From assembly GCA_902799705.1 (NCBI GenBank), contig CADCBP010000010.1:384-64383 (forward strand): a DNA stretch of 64,000 nucleotides, in the 5' to 3' direction. Below, piece after piece: positions 51,901 to 59,687 of this stretch. Both the position numbers and the translations under genes were made by a program. This stretch comes from an uncultured Bacteroidales bacterium (GTDB lineage Bacteria; Bacteroidota; Bacteroidia; Bacteroidales; Paludibacteraceae). The notes below the pieces were generated by a model, which was not told where the DNA came from, did no database searches, and saw nothing but the letters and a program-made list of their open reading frames with translations. How positions within the stretch are numbered: position 1 is the first letter of the stretch; the number at the start of each line of letters is the position of its first letter.

Positions 51901-52724
51901 TCTCCATCACCCTGGGTAAAGAGACCATAGAGGTGGATCCGAGAAACACTGAGTATGAGTACGCTCATCCGTACGGCTCCACTACCGAGGACTACTTCAA
52001 ACCCGAACAGGTGTCGTATGTACTCAGCGACCCGCTCGCTAAAGCAACGCATACCATAGACGAAACGGGTAAGATTCTCATCACCGTGGTGGCACAGGAT
52101 GGTTCGGACCTCACCTATTTCGTGACGCAGTATATCGCCAAAGACGATGATAACTGGCTCAAATCCATTGAGTTGGACGGTGTCGAGATCCGTGACTTCG
52201 ATCCGGAGGTCACCTTCTATACCTATTATCTGCGTGATGGTTTGAACCCGCCGTCCATCCTGGCTATCCCGCGCTCGGAGAATGCGGAGATCATCTATGG
52301 TATTGCTGCTGCCGGTGATACCTGCGAAATCATCTGTAAGGCTCAGGACGAGTCGGAGCGTATTTATCGGATCTACTTCGCTAAGTCGGAGATCAATGAT
52401 GCACTCACACCGACAGCCAACGACGTAATCATCATCCGTGTTCCGGGGCAGAACAAACTGCTCATCGCTTCCATCCGGAAGAATGTGGCATTTGCACTCT
52501 ACGACCAGAACGGACGACTTGTACATTTCGAAGAAACAGTGCCTGCCGCTGATCCGAACGATGTAATCGTCTTCCAGGATGTGAATAACAAGGATGTCTT
52601 CTCCAAACTAATCAGTGATAAGACATGCAGGTTTATTGATATCATCCCGGGACAGGTGTACTTCTACGGATTCTATACCTCTGAAAAAGTATTCAAGTCC
52701 GGCAAGATTATGTGCAGGCCTTAA
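42999..52724 (+). CDS. Giant cell-surface protein with about 30 cadherin-like beta-sandwich repeats
   Basis: 3241 residues. Signal peptide 1-23 (cut after AKA). N-terminal domain (about 24-268) resembles the PCMD carbohydrate-metabolism beta domain of Bacteroidota, and a second such domain lies at about 1564-1806. Around and between them are about 30 repeats of 75-95 residues with the pattern L-x2-I-x-V-D/N-G-x2-L-x-G-F-x-P...Y-x-Y-x-L-P and ITVTAE-G-x4-Y-x-I-x-F, i.e. the cadherin-like beta-sandwich family. The last 110 residues (ALYDQNGRLVHFEE, ending EKVFKSGKIMCRP) look like a type IX secretion C-terminal sorting domain. Probably an adhesin exported to the surface. Long antisense frames are shadows. 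Confidence 0.85.
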   Translation: MSKFLQRIFVCAALMALPFVAKADDFQVSNSNFEDWSAAQFDGQPQAKGWNASNVEQVGIKFNFAHKETGHNGGYCLMVQDQEVGAMGITATSPGYFALGRPWAYLPGITSINQATAGTSGGITWTHRPDSMAVWIKRTGSDWTKEDFYLLYYSWSGTAKGTSYKNKQKGCTDHTETNEESDIRQALNGNECGTAQKATQVAEGMWRERAQYSNWTKITLPIYYFNNTAPTMMNIIFSASNYPNFRANDGLYAGNSLYVDDVQLIYASTIQKLYVGGREWKAFDPKSTDVQIYELAEDATSIPAIEAFRGAGSLTNARGTTVTFSGRKLEGSEISITNGDLTSTPTVITVKSEDGKSTTTYKIQFQKAAGSNAKLASIAIDGFALSGFNPAKYNYTYDLPYGTTQVPVVTAQKQEDEQKVEIKQATSVNGTATITVTAANGTTKATYSIAFKVGQLADNTLKDILVNGKSIPGFTPTQTVYKVSLPVGTTTMPTVKAVSAYADGEQTIVYTAPSTIDGGQYQISVTTPGNTVAKVYKLNFKIEAASYSLLGDLKVEGNQIQSVSPAKSGEPTVIDFRPELLTYNINLKMGSTTLPKITAVKGDEYQKKPEISSLGEGVVEGTVRITVTAGNGDQTVYKLIFATEKSTVSTLKGIKIDGKNLEGFQPDVTTYSYTLPAGTTQLPSIEPIAGDEYQTITVTEGGVNGKTRISVVAQDGSTTIYQISFSVATYSNNTLAGLYLDGKLIDGFSPTTDEYYVSLKQGSTEADLPTVTYQLQDENFQRASDPKWTTSNDEFTYRITIRPLNGESRTYTIHFAVTKSANTALAMIYVDGQALEGFNPDVLDYEYALPKGVSTIPTVTFLKGEDSQRVLNVLDKKVQRITVTAESGAKRVYTISFIVTASDNSQLEMIYLNGEKLAGFQKNVLEYEVQLPTENCPAITVDKAPGQQVTITAPYGYGEAHIVVKPEAGTANTYIIKFVPMEATSAQLKAILINGVVITNFNPAKTDYQAEYERTRPTIGYVKDYEEQHVDSLWKDNVAWLYVRDSLNNTNGYNITFTKKQVTNNTLSAILIDGVKIPEFNPETETYSRNLPAGSSYPTVTYEKGDETQTVFLGQVAEGKWQIIVTAESGAKRTYKVNISVAPYADATLADLKVEGYTIDFNPSTTTYDLELESGLPLPAVSYEAREGQVVLEHNAENATLIHVSAQDGKHTTYSINYKRTGSTNAYLADLLIDSITIPGFAPNKFSYTYELGEGTEVIPDVFPVAALSNQTITTELSRPRSKTRITVEAEGGAKNVYTISFPVLEAKSTRLGTLTINGVECDVEKFDYEFDVPYGTSETYTIEYTKAEKAQLIEYIDAPITGITKIIVTNSSGEKGTYSIRYNVAQAEGANILKKIKYTYTTSDDELHEGEIANPQKGDNKVDLPFGSKAFAITDVEKNYPGQTVIRFDGSIRRSAKLIVVANRVGEEDMTYTVTPSMPAFQTAGKLQTLKFQNNELPNWNPDVYNYLINVTAEPIAEDFAYTAFDGKTVEVSTIDPVKKQITFTVEGGATYSVCWFYQYDNTYVKDGLHYDYFDFSQSWVPTTNAPMYKATWTSNPKENGKKSTGFKPYGWTVPADLAAGLEYEISIGFTNVVDLFWYTGKEVMAAGVNGAMLSTINGASINGSVPGMMTIGGTMALSPGKAGNSTSSISYTTSKFIQMRNTPDSIGVNYKPLSASNVPSWYIEYKSVDANNTTRTDKFDGSYGNSSWQYASLPLKSVVGGAYPMAKYALTINSCHKANAGDMTGSNTIYTSDLQIENLHFVYNSKLTNFFVDGIKITNHEADTFYYELANGVELFAAPSLTFEQQVHDQMQVIEWLNNGEWLNGELTAKVTNYGENSKDKTEYYVIIKRKNTFNILDFAINKDGKPMSLAEDNDTTEIDIPFGTTVLPDLEIVPNNAHQRFSIEKNGNTVKITVKAENDAEKTKVIVYREKKSTDATLENIELKDDEKKDVELIPAFNPNTFAYQIEATAVPTIKCEKTPGQTVDMKYGYNGVTITVTAENGAKKTYTITLVEPTAPTSGQIKTFKFDGEEISEFGGDNTEYTHERPNYVFFKRDYEKDSVCFKQTPAGMTWDVSNSKNTKTTYTLNYPTSSSNTKLGNILLNGKDFEEFDSNIEEYDIPSEGTVRLEAIAAEEGQKLGAVQSKSVTGDTIIYTITVIAQDGQTRDYLLRVSKPKSLSSELAGILVDGELIPGFRPDSLAYTMVLPSVGAKREEPMMPSLTYVLGQPGQTVTMTAGVLNEQATVFTVHAAAGSNTTSYEVTINSEKSHCTELSGIILNKAALEDFEPGRHYYSVSLHDSVFTFDYTTDDRFQTVTPSLETITPEREYTKKFHVVAQDGSYSDYLIQIYVENPSSDCQLANIKLNNQELSDFERELNAKSPLKFDPSVTVYDIIRPSSMTVLPEVSAQLKMAGQQVSIEQVTDTIFIHVLAPNGTSTNTYRLNFQTYYSQNAQLKAIYMGDSIIPGFKKDKYVYVIQLPEGVHEYPEVSWQEDESVQTIDSVWDEKNDQVQIRVQAEDPSVSNIYNLIFSFTRSAADTLLAIRADGDTIRGFEPHKFHYNYTLPIGTRTFPYLSWDEVNEWQTITLDTVRSLSVEGTQLVRSITVTAENGSSNTYLVTYDIRKSDINTLKQLYVDKTQLKDFDPAITEYYDTLTAERAAELGDDVPEVEYIEGDAYQTVSVSKAPDALGGKCLGHKSVVTVKAESGAPREYTIHYPVALLDSAYLEMIFLNGDSLADFKKETFNYPNIAIGMTDPIPAVTVKKQYDAQNVDTQLDVYLDSITNDQEEVIRVDTLPMMRIVVTAEDTTIKNTYNLVFRREKSSETKLRDIILIRDNKVIPSSLFPYRPDYYEYSVTLDFDGTRTAMAQVPEVEWVKYDEEQTVKADKHELPNGDIQVDVTVIAPNGEDQAIYVITFVFRKPSDATLLSITLGKETIEVDPRNTEYEYAHPYGSTTEDYFKPEQVSYVLSDPLAKATHTIDETGKILITVVAQDGSDLTYFVTQYIAKDDDNWLKSIELDGVEIRDFDPEVTFYTYYLRDGLNPPSILAIPRSENAEIIYGIAAAGDTCEIICKAQDESERIYRIYFAKSEINDALTPTANDVIIIRVPGQNKLLIASIRKNVAFALYDQNGRLVHFEETVPAADPNDVIVFQDVNNKDVFSKLISDKTCRFIDIIPGQVYFYGFYTSEKVFKSGKIMCRP

Positions 52725-52754
52725 TGGAAACAGACACGGAATAAACGGAAAAAG

Positions 52755-52776
52755 GAGCCCTTCGGGGCTCTTTTTT
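52755..52776 (+). terminator. Terminator of the giant gene
   Basis: GAGCCC/GGGCTC with TTCG loop followed by six Ts, 30 bases after the stop. Confidence 0.85.
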
Positions 52777-52786
52777 GTGGTATCTA

Positions 52787-52817
52787 TTGCGTATGTCAAT
52801 TTTTTGTAGTACCTTTG
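52787..52817 (+). promoter_or_regulatory. Promoter of the glycolipid operon
   Basis: TTG (52787-52789), 20 bp, TACCTTTG (52810-52817), then CAGCGC. ATG follows at 52837. Confidence 0.75.
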
Positions 52818-52836
52818 CAGCGCAATTTGACAACCT

Positions 52837-53997
52837 ATGACTGAGAAACATACCAAGAAACGCATCTTAGTGACATACATGGAGGCCGGTTTTGGTCACA
52901 TCACTACCGCCAATTCTATCGCGGATGCCATTGAGGCATTGCATGACCCTGATATTGAACTTATCCGCAAATATACGTTCAAGGATGATCCTGTGCTGTT
53001 GAAGTTGGAGAAGAACTTTGTGAAGGAGGTCAAATGGGCGAACATATTCCCGTGGCACACCTATATTCAGATGGCGGCTACCCATATCTTCGGCATCCAT
53101 AACTCTTTGCCTTTTGTGGCGTCCACCGTTTATCGCCGCGCACGCAAACGCTATCTTAAGATGCTCGAACAGGTGCGCCCTGACATCATCATTGATACGC
53201 ATTTCCTGACATCTTTCTTTGCCACGCAGTACCGGGATAAGATAGACCCGCATGTCAGAGTCGTGACCTATAACCCGGATAACAATGTCCATAACTGGTG
53301 GAATATACGCGTGGACAAGTTTATCGTCAACTGCCGTCTGGCGTTCCACGATGCTCTGGAGCATGACTTTACGCGCAAGCAGTTGATGATCGTTCCTTTT
53401 GTGACGCGCAAGGAGATCATGGAGGTGACGGAGAGCCCCGCTTTCTACCGCGAGAAATACCACCTGCCGCAGGATCGCTTCACCGTCATGGTAGCTGCCG
53501 GCGGCTACGGACGATCGGGAATGGCGCGCGTGATAGCGGCGCTCATGAAGGTCAAACATCCGATTACCGTGATTGCTATTTGCGGAACAAATACAAGACT
53601 CTTCAAACGCCTGCAGAAACTCAAGGCGGAGGTCACGCCCCGTATCGACTTGCGGCCGTACGAATTTGTGCCGCATGTCTATGAATTGAACCGCGCGGCG
53701 GATGTCCTGCTCACCAAGGGAGGACCGAATGCTATGTTGGACAGCGTCCTGATGGGAGTACCGGTAGGCGTCTTCTACTGCGCTTCGCCTATCGAATATC
53801 AGTCTATGCACTTGTTTACATCCATACTCAACTGCGGACGGTTCTTCAAAACTTCCTTCAAGATCGTGCGTTGGATTAACGAATGTGTGACCAATCCCGC
53901 TATTCTGGATATCTACAAAGAGGCGGCGCAGGAGGTACGCAGAAAAGGAAACGGAGCAGAGTATATCGCTAAGTTTATACAATCCTACAACGAATAA
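52837..53997 (+). CDS. MGDG synthase/UgtP-type glycosyltransferase (GT28)
   Basis: 386 residues. N-domain ILVTYMEAGFGHITTANSIADAI is the diacylglycerol glycosyltransferase start (G-x-GH), and the C-domain has MVAAGGYGRSGM, FVPHVYELNRAADVLLTKGGPNAMLDSVLMGVP, the nucleotide-sugar site. It should transfer a sugar to diacylglycerol or a similar lipid at the inner membrane. It is followed after 2 bases by a flippase-like gene. Confidence 0.82.
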   Translation: MTEKHTKKRILVTYMEAGFGHITTANSIADAIEALHDPDIELIRKYTFKDDPVLLKLEKNFVKEVKWANIFPWHTYIQMAATHIFGIHNSLPFVASTVYRRARKRYLKMLEQVRPDIIIDTHFLTSFFATQYRDKIDPHVRVVTYNPDNNVHNWWNIRVDKFIVNCRLAFHDALEHDFTRKQLMIVPFVTRKEIMEVTESPAFYREKYHLPQDRFTVMVAAGGYGRSGMARVIAALMKVKHPITVIAICGTNTRLFKRLQKLKAEVTPRIDLRPYEFVPHVYELNRAADVLLTKGGPNAMLDSVLMGVPVGVFYCASPIEYQSMHLFTSILNCGRFFKTSFKIVRWINECVTNPAILDIYKEAAQEVRRKGNGAEYIAKFIQSYNE

Positions 53998-53999
53998 GC

Positions 54000-55082
54000 A
54001 TGAGCAAGCAACCCGACATAGCCTCCGAGAACCGCTCCGTAGCGTCCCGCTTCAAGCCGTCAATGGTCATTTGGCCTATTCTCTTCGGCTTGGTGGGAGT
54101 AGGGTATATGTTCTGGCGGGAGATGCGGAATGGTATCCCTGACGAGCCGCTTACGCTGGCGAATCATTGGTGGATCTTTGTCATTCTCGTTGTGCTCTTT
54201 ACTTTGTTCAAAGATTTCTCTGGCATGTATCGCCTGCGGGTGATGTCCGGCATGCCGCTGAAGTTCAGCCAGCTGTTCCGTATCCGCATGTTGTATGAGT
54301 TCACCTCGGCGGTCACGCCTTCTGCGGCTGGCGGTTCTTCACTCGAAGTGCTGTTCATTCACCGTGAAGGTGTAAAAGTCAGCAGGGCTACTTCCATGAC
54401 TGTCCTGGCGCTTTTCATGGACGAGATGCTGATGATCGTCCTTTTCCCCTTGCTGTTACTCATCATCCCCTATAGCGAACTATTTACCTCCGAAGGGTAT
54501 TTCCAATATGGATACCTCTGGGCGTTTATTGTCGGTTATGCGATGAAGTTCGTCTGGGTGACAATACTCTTCATCGGCTTGTTCTGCAAATCGACCATCA
54601 TCGTGAAGGTAATAGGTCTGATTTTTAAACTGAAGTTCCTTCGTAAATATAAGATACGCGGCCTGCGTACGGCCTTGGAGATTCGTAACTGTGCCCGCGA
54701 GATACAGCACGAGTCCTTCGGCTACTGGGTACGCATGACTTTATCTACTGCCGGCATATGGGTCTTCCGCTTCTTAATCGCGAACATGGCAATCATGATT
54801 TTCAACCCGCTTACCGGATCGGATAACCTGATGTGTTTCGCACGCCAGTATATCTTGGGCATCGTTACTATGATTGTTCCTACGCCCGGTGGTAGTGGTT
54901 TCGCGGAAGTGATGTTCGATAATTTCTTGACCGAATATATCTCGCAGAAAATGTCCACTATGGTCATCACGCCCATCTGGCGTTTCTGTACCTATTATTA
55001 TTATCTCATTGCCGGAGTCATCATCCTGCCTCGATGGCTGGGGAAAAGCAAGTTAATTCGTAAACGCCATGAAATCAAGTGA
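54000..55082 (+). CDS. LPG-synthase-TM/UPF0104 flippase-like membrane protein
   Basis: 360 residues with about eight membrane helices. Motifs SAVTPSAAGGSSLEVLFIHREG (about 100-122) and VPTPGGSGFAEVMF (about 298-311) mark the MprF-like transmembrane family. Such proteins move or host lipid intermediates. In this operon it may flip the glycolipid made by the upstream enzyme. Overlaps the next gene by 14 bases. Confidence 0.82.
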   Translation: MSKQPDIASENRSVASRFKPSMVIWPILFGLVGVGYMFWREMRNGIPDEPLTLANHWWIFVILVVLFTLFKDFSGMYRLRVMSGMPLKFSQLFRIRMLYEFTSAVTPSAAGGSSLEVLFIHREGVKVSRATSMTVLALFMDEMLMIVLFPLLLLIIPYSELFTSEGYFQYGYLWAFIVGYAMKFVWVTILFIGLFCKSTIIVKVIGLIFKLKFLRKYKIRGLRTALEIRNCAREIQHESFGYWVRMTLSTAGIWVFRFLIANMAIMIFNPLTGSDNLMCFARQYILGIVTMIVPTPGGSGFAEVMFDNFLTEYISQKMSTMVITPIWRFCTYYYYLIAGVIILPRWLGKSKLIRKRHEIK

Positions 55083-55845
55083 CATCTTTGTTTGCATCTT
55101 CAATTACCACGCTGCGGAAAACGCGGAGTTCCTTTATCGTGAACTCAAGCCTTCTTTTGAGTGCCATATTATTGATGCCGATAGTGGCGAACGCCCCGAT
55201 CCGTGCGGTGGGGACACGGTCTATCTGCCGAATGTCTTCTATAGTGGTATGATGCATCATGCCATCATGATGGCGAAGGAAGGCAATTACCCGTATATGT
55301 TCTTTATATGCTCGGATGTGCTCATTTCGCGCGAAGCCTTGGAGCAAATCAAGCATATCTTGCTCTCTGAGTCTTTTGACGGGGTGGGCGTCTATTGCCC
55401 TTCTCATGCCGACGACTCCTATACGTGGGCGGCATGGTCTTACTCAAGGCATAGCGGCAAACGGCGTGAAGTGGCGTTCGTGGAAGGTATGCTGGGATTG
55501 TATTCGCAACGCGTGTTCGAACAACTGGAGCCGCTTGACATCAACCCCCACGGATGGGGACTCGACCTCGTCGCCTGTTTCTATGCACGTCATTGGGGAT
55601 TGCGATGCGAGGTAGATGACCGCGTCTCAATCACACATCCCAAAGGCGATGTACGAAAAAATACCCTCGCTCGTAATGAAGCAAGGGCATATCTCATGCG
55701 TTATCCCGAAGGGTGGGCTATCAGACGGTATTGGATAATAAGTTCTATCCGCAATGCTGCCATCCAGCTCTTTATATTGCCTGCATCGTATCGGAAATGG
55801 TTGAAGTTCTTCCTGCCTGTCTATCGTTTCTTCCACAGACACTAA
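55069..55845 (+). CDS. Glycosyltransferase family 2-like protein
   Basis: 258 residues. GT-A features: FVCIFNYHAAENAEFLYREL, FFICSDVLISREALEQI (acidic metal motif region) and AFVEGMLGLYSQRVFEQL, then a hydrophobic C-terminus (about 225-250). Likely adds a further sugar to the glycolipid or a surface glycan. The classical DxD is not clear, so the activity is less certain. Tail to tail with the PorT-like gene. Confidence 0.65.
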   Translation: MKSSDIFVCIFNYHAAENAEFLYRELKPSFECHIIDADSGERPDPCGGDTVYLPNVFYSGMMHHAIMMAKEGNYPYMFFICSDVLISREALEQIKHILLSESFDGVGVYCPSHADDSYTWAAWSYSRHSGKRREVAFVEGMLGLYSQRVFEQLEPLDINPHGWGLDLVACFYARHWGLRCEVDDRVSITHPKGDVRKNTLARNEARAYLMRYPEGWAIRRYWIISSIRNAAIQLFILPASYRKWLKFFLPVYRFFHRH

Positions 55846-55877
55846 CCCTTCGCCCCTAACCCATAACCCTTCGCCTT
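55843..55877. repeat. Heptad array between convergent genes
   Basis: CTAACCC, TTCGCCC and variants, period 7, filling the 30-base gap between the glycosyltransferase and the PorT-like stops. Confidence 0.75.
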
Positions 55878-56664
55878 ACTTCCATCGGTACCCGACGCAG
55901 AGACTGATGCTCTGAGGATAGATCAGTGCGTTGGCTATCTCCTGTCCCTTCATCTCACTGTAGAAGCCTGCTATGTCCGAAAGGCTTACTTTGTATTGCA
56001 GGTTGATCTGCATCCCGAACGTGCATTCGTAACCTACCGTCACGCAGACACCGAAGTGATTGTTGTGAAGCGTATATAGACGGCTGTAGTCATAACCATC
56101 CGTCGGGGAAGGACTTGCTGCCGGATTGACGTCATAACTGCGGTATTTGTTGGCGATATTGGAAGCGAGGGTGAAGTGCGTGAAGATACCACCGCCGAAT
56201 TGTATATAACCCTGCTGCATGTTTCCGAAGCGGCCTAAGAAATACACGGGAATATCCATACCGAAGGACCAAAGATGGTTTGCCGTGTCGGTCGCAGCGA
56301 AATAATTCTCCTGGGCGGAGAGGATGACCTGCGGTTGGATGGAGAAATGCTTCGAGAGACGGAAATCAATGAAACCGCCCAACTCGGCGCCGATACGCAT
56401 ATACGAACTCATCGGCCGGTGGTTGCGGGTGATGATGAAATTACTCATGTTCGCACCCACAAAGAGACCGCCGGACACCAATCGAGGTAAGTTTTCCTGG
56501 TCCAGCGAGTCTAAGAGACGCTCTGTGTCGAACTCCACGAACTGCGCTTTCACGTCGTCTAACTTCTCTTGTAACTTAGTGTCCTTTACTTGAGCCGACA
56601 CGCGTACCAATGGCATGCTCAATAACGCAAGAACCATTATTCCTATGATCTTTATGTCTTTCAT
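55876..56664 (-). CDS. PorT-like outer-membrane beta-barrel protein
   Basis: 262 residues. Signal peptide (cut near 24, RVSAQ), a helical segment, then alternating beta strands with aromatic girdles (SGGLFVGANMSNFIITR, GAELGGFIDFRLSKHFSIQPQVIL, final ISLCVGYRWK). The end in an aromatic-positive residue pair fits BAM substrates. PorT-type proteins in Bacteroidota belong to or resemble the type IX secretion machine, and the giant protein nearby may be its client. Confidence 0.6.
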   Translation of the reverse strand: MKDIKIIGIMVLALLSMPLVRVSAQVKDTKLQEKLDDVKAQFVEFDTERLLDSLDQENLPRLVSGGLFVGANMSNFIITRNHRPMSSYMRIGAELGGFIDFRLSKHFSIQPQVILSAQENYFAATDTANHLWSFGMDIPVYFLGRFGNMQQGYIQFGGGIFTHFTLASNIANKYRSYDVNPAASPSPTDGYDYSRLYTLHNNHFGVCVTVGYECTFGMQINLQYKVSLSDIAGFYSEMKGQEIANALIYPQSISLCVGYRWK

Positions 56665-56667
56665 TTC

Positions 56668-56741
56668 GCTCCTCCTTTCACTCTTTCATTCTTTCACTCT
56701 TTCACTCTTTCACTCTTTCATTCTTTCATTCTTTCACTCTT
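56668..56741. repeat. Octamer array between PorT-like and DUF5686 genes
   Basis: ACTCTTTC and ATTCTTTC units repeated about nine times in the whole gap. Same array type as 60737-60795 and 40750-40785. Confidence 0.8.
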
Positions 56742-59566
56742 TACAGCGAGAACCTCACAGTCACTTTGACGCCGTTGCGTCCCCATCCGGGGATGCGCCG
56801 ACGGGCTTGAATCATGATAGGCTCTCCGGTCGCGGGATCAATCATCGGGTTACCGGCTCCGTCTAACTGCGGCACTTTGTACGGCAACTCATACTCATTA
56901 TACGTCAGACGGCGGATGTAGTCGATACGGATGAATTTGAAGATGTTCTCAAAGCCCGCGGTGATCTCCAGATACGGCAACTTGCCGATAGGCGATGAAG
57001 TCGTTCCGGATACATAGTAGCCGTCCTTGTCGAAAGTGGCTGTTTGCGGGAACTCATACAAACCGCTACCCGTCTCTAAGTACGGGTTGTTCTTTTTCGT
57101 CAGACCGCCGTAGATCCCCGCGAAACTGACTACGCCGCGCAACTTGAGTTTGTTGATACCCGGGATGCGGTTTAAGATCCAGCCCTTGAAATAATAGGTC
57201 ATGTAGAGCGACACATATTCGTCCATCATGAACTCCATCGGCTTCATCAGGTTGAACGCGCGCTGGCCCAGCAAGATACTCGTTGAGGTCGGAGGGATAT
57301 GTAACTTCGTGAACGGCACCTGTTGCCAGATGATACCCGTCTTGACGCGCAGATCGAGGTGACCGAACGCGGAGAACCAGAAGCGCTTGTCGAACATCAC
57401 CTCTGTCTTGTTGTAGAAGAAACCCTTGCCGCCGTTGTGACGGTCATCCAGAAAACCGATGGTATGTGTCAACTTGATGGTCGGGGCATCTTTCTCAATG
57501 GTCCAAGGACTCTTAACACCCGCACGGTCCATTCCAATCGTCGAACCAGGCGAGTACTCGAAATCAATCATCGCCTCGTAGTTGCGGTACGAGCCGATAG
57601 AAGTCGTGCTTCTCGTGTACGACGTGTCTTGCGTCACAGGGTCGATATGTTGTGTCCAATCCACACGGTCGTAGCGTAGCGAACCCGCAGCACGGTTGTT
57701 CGTGAAGTCGAAATGGGTGGAGAGAATCATGTTGTTGCGCCATTCCTTCATATATTCCAACTTCGCATGGAAGACGTACTGGGCGAACGGCATGGTCGGC
57801 GTGCCGAACGGGATAGACATGATGATATTATCACGTCGGACCACATCCGTCAACTGACCGGGTTCTTCGATGTCATATTGGCCGGTGAGCTGGATATGAT
57901 GCTTCAGACGACCGTCGTACGGATGATACTCGTGCTTTCCGAAGGTGTAGATGAACGTGCCGCTGTATTTGGGCAGCAGGTCTTTCGTTCCGAAGGCGAC
58001 GTAGCCGCGGAAGAAGATCTGGTCGTGTAAGCGGGCGGTCGAGATACCTCCGACACGCAGACGCACTCCCTCTAACATGTTCCAGCTGATGAAGTTGTAT
58101 ATCGGACCGAAATCAAACTTACTGAGGTACATATATTCCGCCTTGCGAGTCGGGACATATTCGGTCGTCACGGCATTGACGAACAATGCCAGGCTGTTGA
58201 ACTTGGGCGTGTTGGTGAACTCCCGCACTAAGTCCACTACCGAACTCTCGTACTTCGTCAATGGTTCGGGACGCATTTCATCCGTCCAATCGCCTTCCCA
58301 TACCAGTTCCGCGGTCGAGTCATTCTTCTCGACCTCACCGGTTGCGAAAGGAGAAAAAGTCTCTTTGGCAATGGGGGTGTCTAAATCCCAGTCGGTGTAG
58401 ATCTTCGTCTGACGGGCTAACATGCCTCGCTTGTTGTTGAAGATATAGAACTTCGCGTAGGTCGTCGTGCGGTCAGGTGCCCAGAGACCGTTGTCCAACT
58501 GCTTGTAACTGTGCTCAATAGAGAAGTTGCTCACGAAGTTGAGGTTGATATCAGGAGGCACGTTGATCGTGTATTTCTTCAAACGATACGTGCTGTCATT
58601 TACGATGTACAGGTGTCCTGTGAAACCGTAACTCTCCGAGTTGACAGGTACGAATGCAAGGTCGATACACGGGTAACCGTCCACCATAATGGTGTCCATG
58701 ATATAGTACTGGTAGAACGTCACGGCGAGGGTCGAACTCAACGGAGAGACGAAGCGGTTGAACAACAGGTTCATACTGTTGTCGTTGATATCTACGTCTT
58801 TGAAGATGGCATCGACATTCTTCTGGAACGACTCCGAGCCGATTACGCTCTCGATACCGAAGATACGTTTCTTGTCCAGCACTTTCTTCTCGCGGTGCGG
58901 CTTGCGCTGGTAGTATTCCGTATTGAGGTGCTCGCGGATACTCACTGTTACATTCGGATACACACCGGTTGTGTCGATATATTTCTTGACAAACTGGAAA
59001 TCTCTCCAGAACGGCTTGTTCCAGTTGACTTTGATGTTATCCAACGCAAAAGACATGCGGGCATAACTGTTGGCTGTGTACTGGTCGGCTGTCAGCACGC
59101 AGTGCTTGTCTTTGTTGGCTATGACGTTCTTGATCAGTTCAACCGCCGGATTACCTTTGCGCTTGTACTCGCGTTTGCGGTTCTTCGGGGTTACTACGAT
59201 GTCCTGCAAACCGTACACGTCCGGCGTCATCTTCACCTTCACGCCCTTACGGTTCTGACCCTTACGCAGCGTCAGCAACTCCGTCTTAAAACCAATCATC
59301 TGAAAATTCAGCGACGTATAACCTTGTGTGTTGCTGATACTGAAATTACCGTCTACGTCTGATGTCGTACCTACTTCCGAAGGCACCACGCCCTTGTTGG
59401 TCGTGGACTTGAGAAAATATATCTGTACGAAGGGCAGGGTCTCTCCGGTGTCGCCGTCAACAACCACACCCGATATACTGGTCCGTACAGGGTCTTCCTG
59501 TGCCATCACCATCCCGGCGAAGCACAAGAGTATAAATACTATATAATACCTAATTCTTTCCATCAT
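56741..59566 (-). CDS. DUF5686 outer-membrane protein with carboxypeptidase-regulatory domain
   Basis: 941 residues. Signal peptide (to about 22), CarboxypepD_reg-like domain (about 30-110: ISGVVVDGDTGETLPFVQIYF), the helical/beta middle part and a C-terminal beta-barrel ending in VKVTVRFSL. This is the DUF5686 family of Bacteroidota outer-membrane proteins, TonB-receptor-like in the N-domain, role unknown. The start codon lies inside an ATGATGGA octamer repeat. Confidence 0.85.
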   Translation of the reverse strand: MMERIRYYIVFILLCFAGMVMAQEDPVRTSISGVVVDGDTGETLPFVQIYFLKSTTNKGVVPSEVGTTSDVDGNFSISNTQGYTSLNFQMIGFKTELLTLRKGQNRKGVKVKMTPDVYGLQDIVVTPKNRKREYKRKGNPAVELIKNVIANKDKHCVLTADQYTANSYARMSFALDNIKVNWNKPFWRDFQFVKKYIDTTGVYPNVTVSIREHLNTEYYQRKPHREKKVLDKKRIFGIESVIGSESFQKNVDAIFKDVDINDNSMNLLFNRFVSPLSSTLAVTFYQYYIMDTIMVDGYPCIDLAFVPVNSESYGFTGHLYIVNDSTYRLKKYTINVPPDINLNFVSNFSIEHSYKQLDNGLWAPDRTTTYAKFYIFNNKRGMLARQTKIYTDWDLDTPIAKETFSPFATGEVEKNDSTAELVWEGDWTDEMRPEPLTKYESSVVDLVREFTNTPKFNSLALFVNAVTTEYVPTRKAEYMYLSKFDFGPIYNFISWNMLEGVRLRVGGISTARLHDQIFFRGYVAFGTKDLLPKYSGTFIYTFGKHEYHPYDGRLKHHIQLTGQYDIEEPGQLTDVVRRDNIIMSIPFGTPTMPFAQYVFHAKLEYMKEWRNNMILSTHFDFTNNRAAGSLRYDRVDWTQHIDPVTQDTSYTRSTTSIGSYRNYEAMIDFEYSPGSTIGMDRAGVKSPWTIEKDAPTIKLTHTIGFLDDRHNGGKGFFYNKTEVMFDKRFWFSAFGHLDLRVKTGIIWQQVPFTKLHIPPTSTSILLGQRAFNLMKPMEFMMDEYVSLYMTYYFKGWILNRIPGINKLKLRGVVSFAGIYGGLTKKNNPYLETGSGLYEFPQTATFDKDGYYVSGTTSSPIGKLPYLEITAGFENIFKFIRIDYIRRLTYNEYELPYKVPQLDGAGNPMIDPATGEPIMIQARRRIPGWGRNGVKVTVRFSL

Positions 59567-59574
59567 TCCATCAT

Positions 59575-59687
59575 TTCATATGACCGCTTCGCTAAAGGAC
59601 AAAAGACCGCTTCGCTAAAGGACAAAAGACTTGTCACTATCGGTCGGACGTTTACAACTCAGAGTCGGATCATTTTCCATCAATCCA
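59575..59687. repeat. 23-bp tandem pair and octamers in the aroG/aroQ-DUF5686 gap
   Basis: GACCGCTTCGCTAAAGG plus ACAAAA, two copies starting at 59582 and 59605, flanked by CCATCATT octamers on both sides. No gene or promoter recognised here. Confidence 0.75.
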
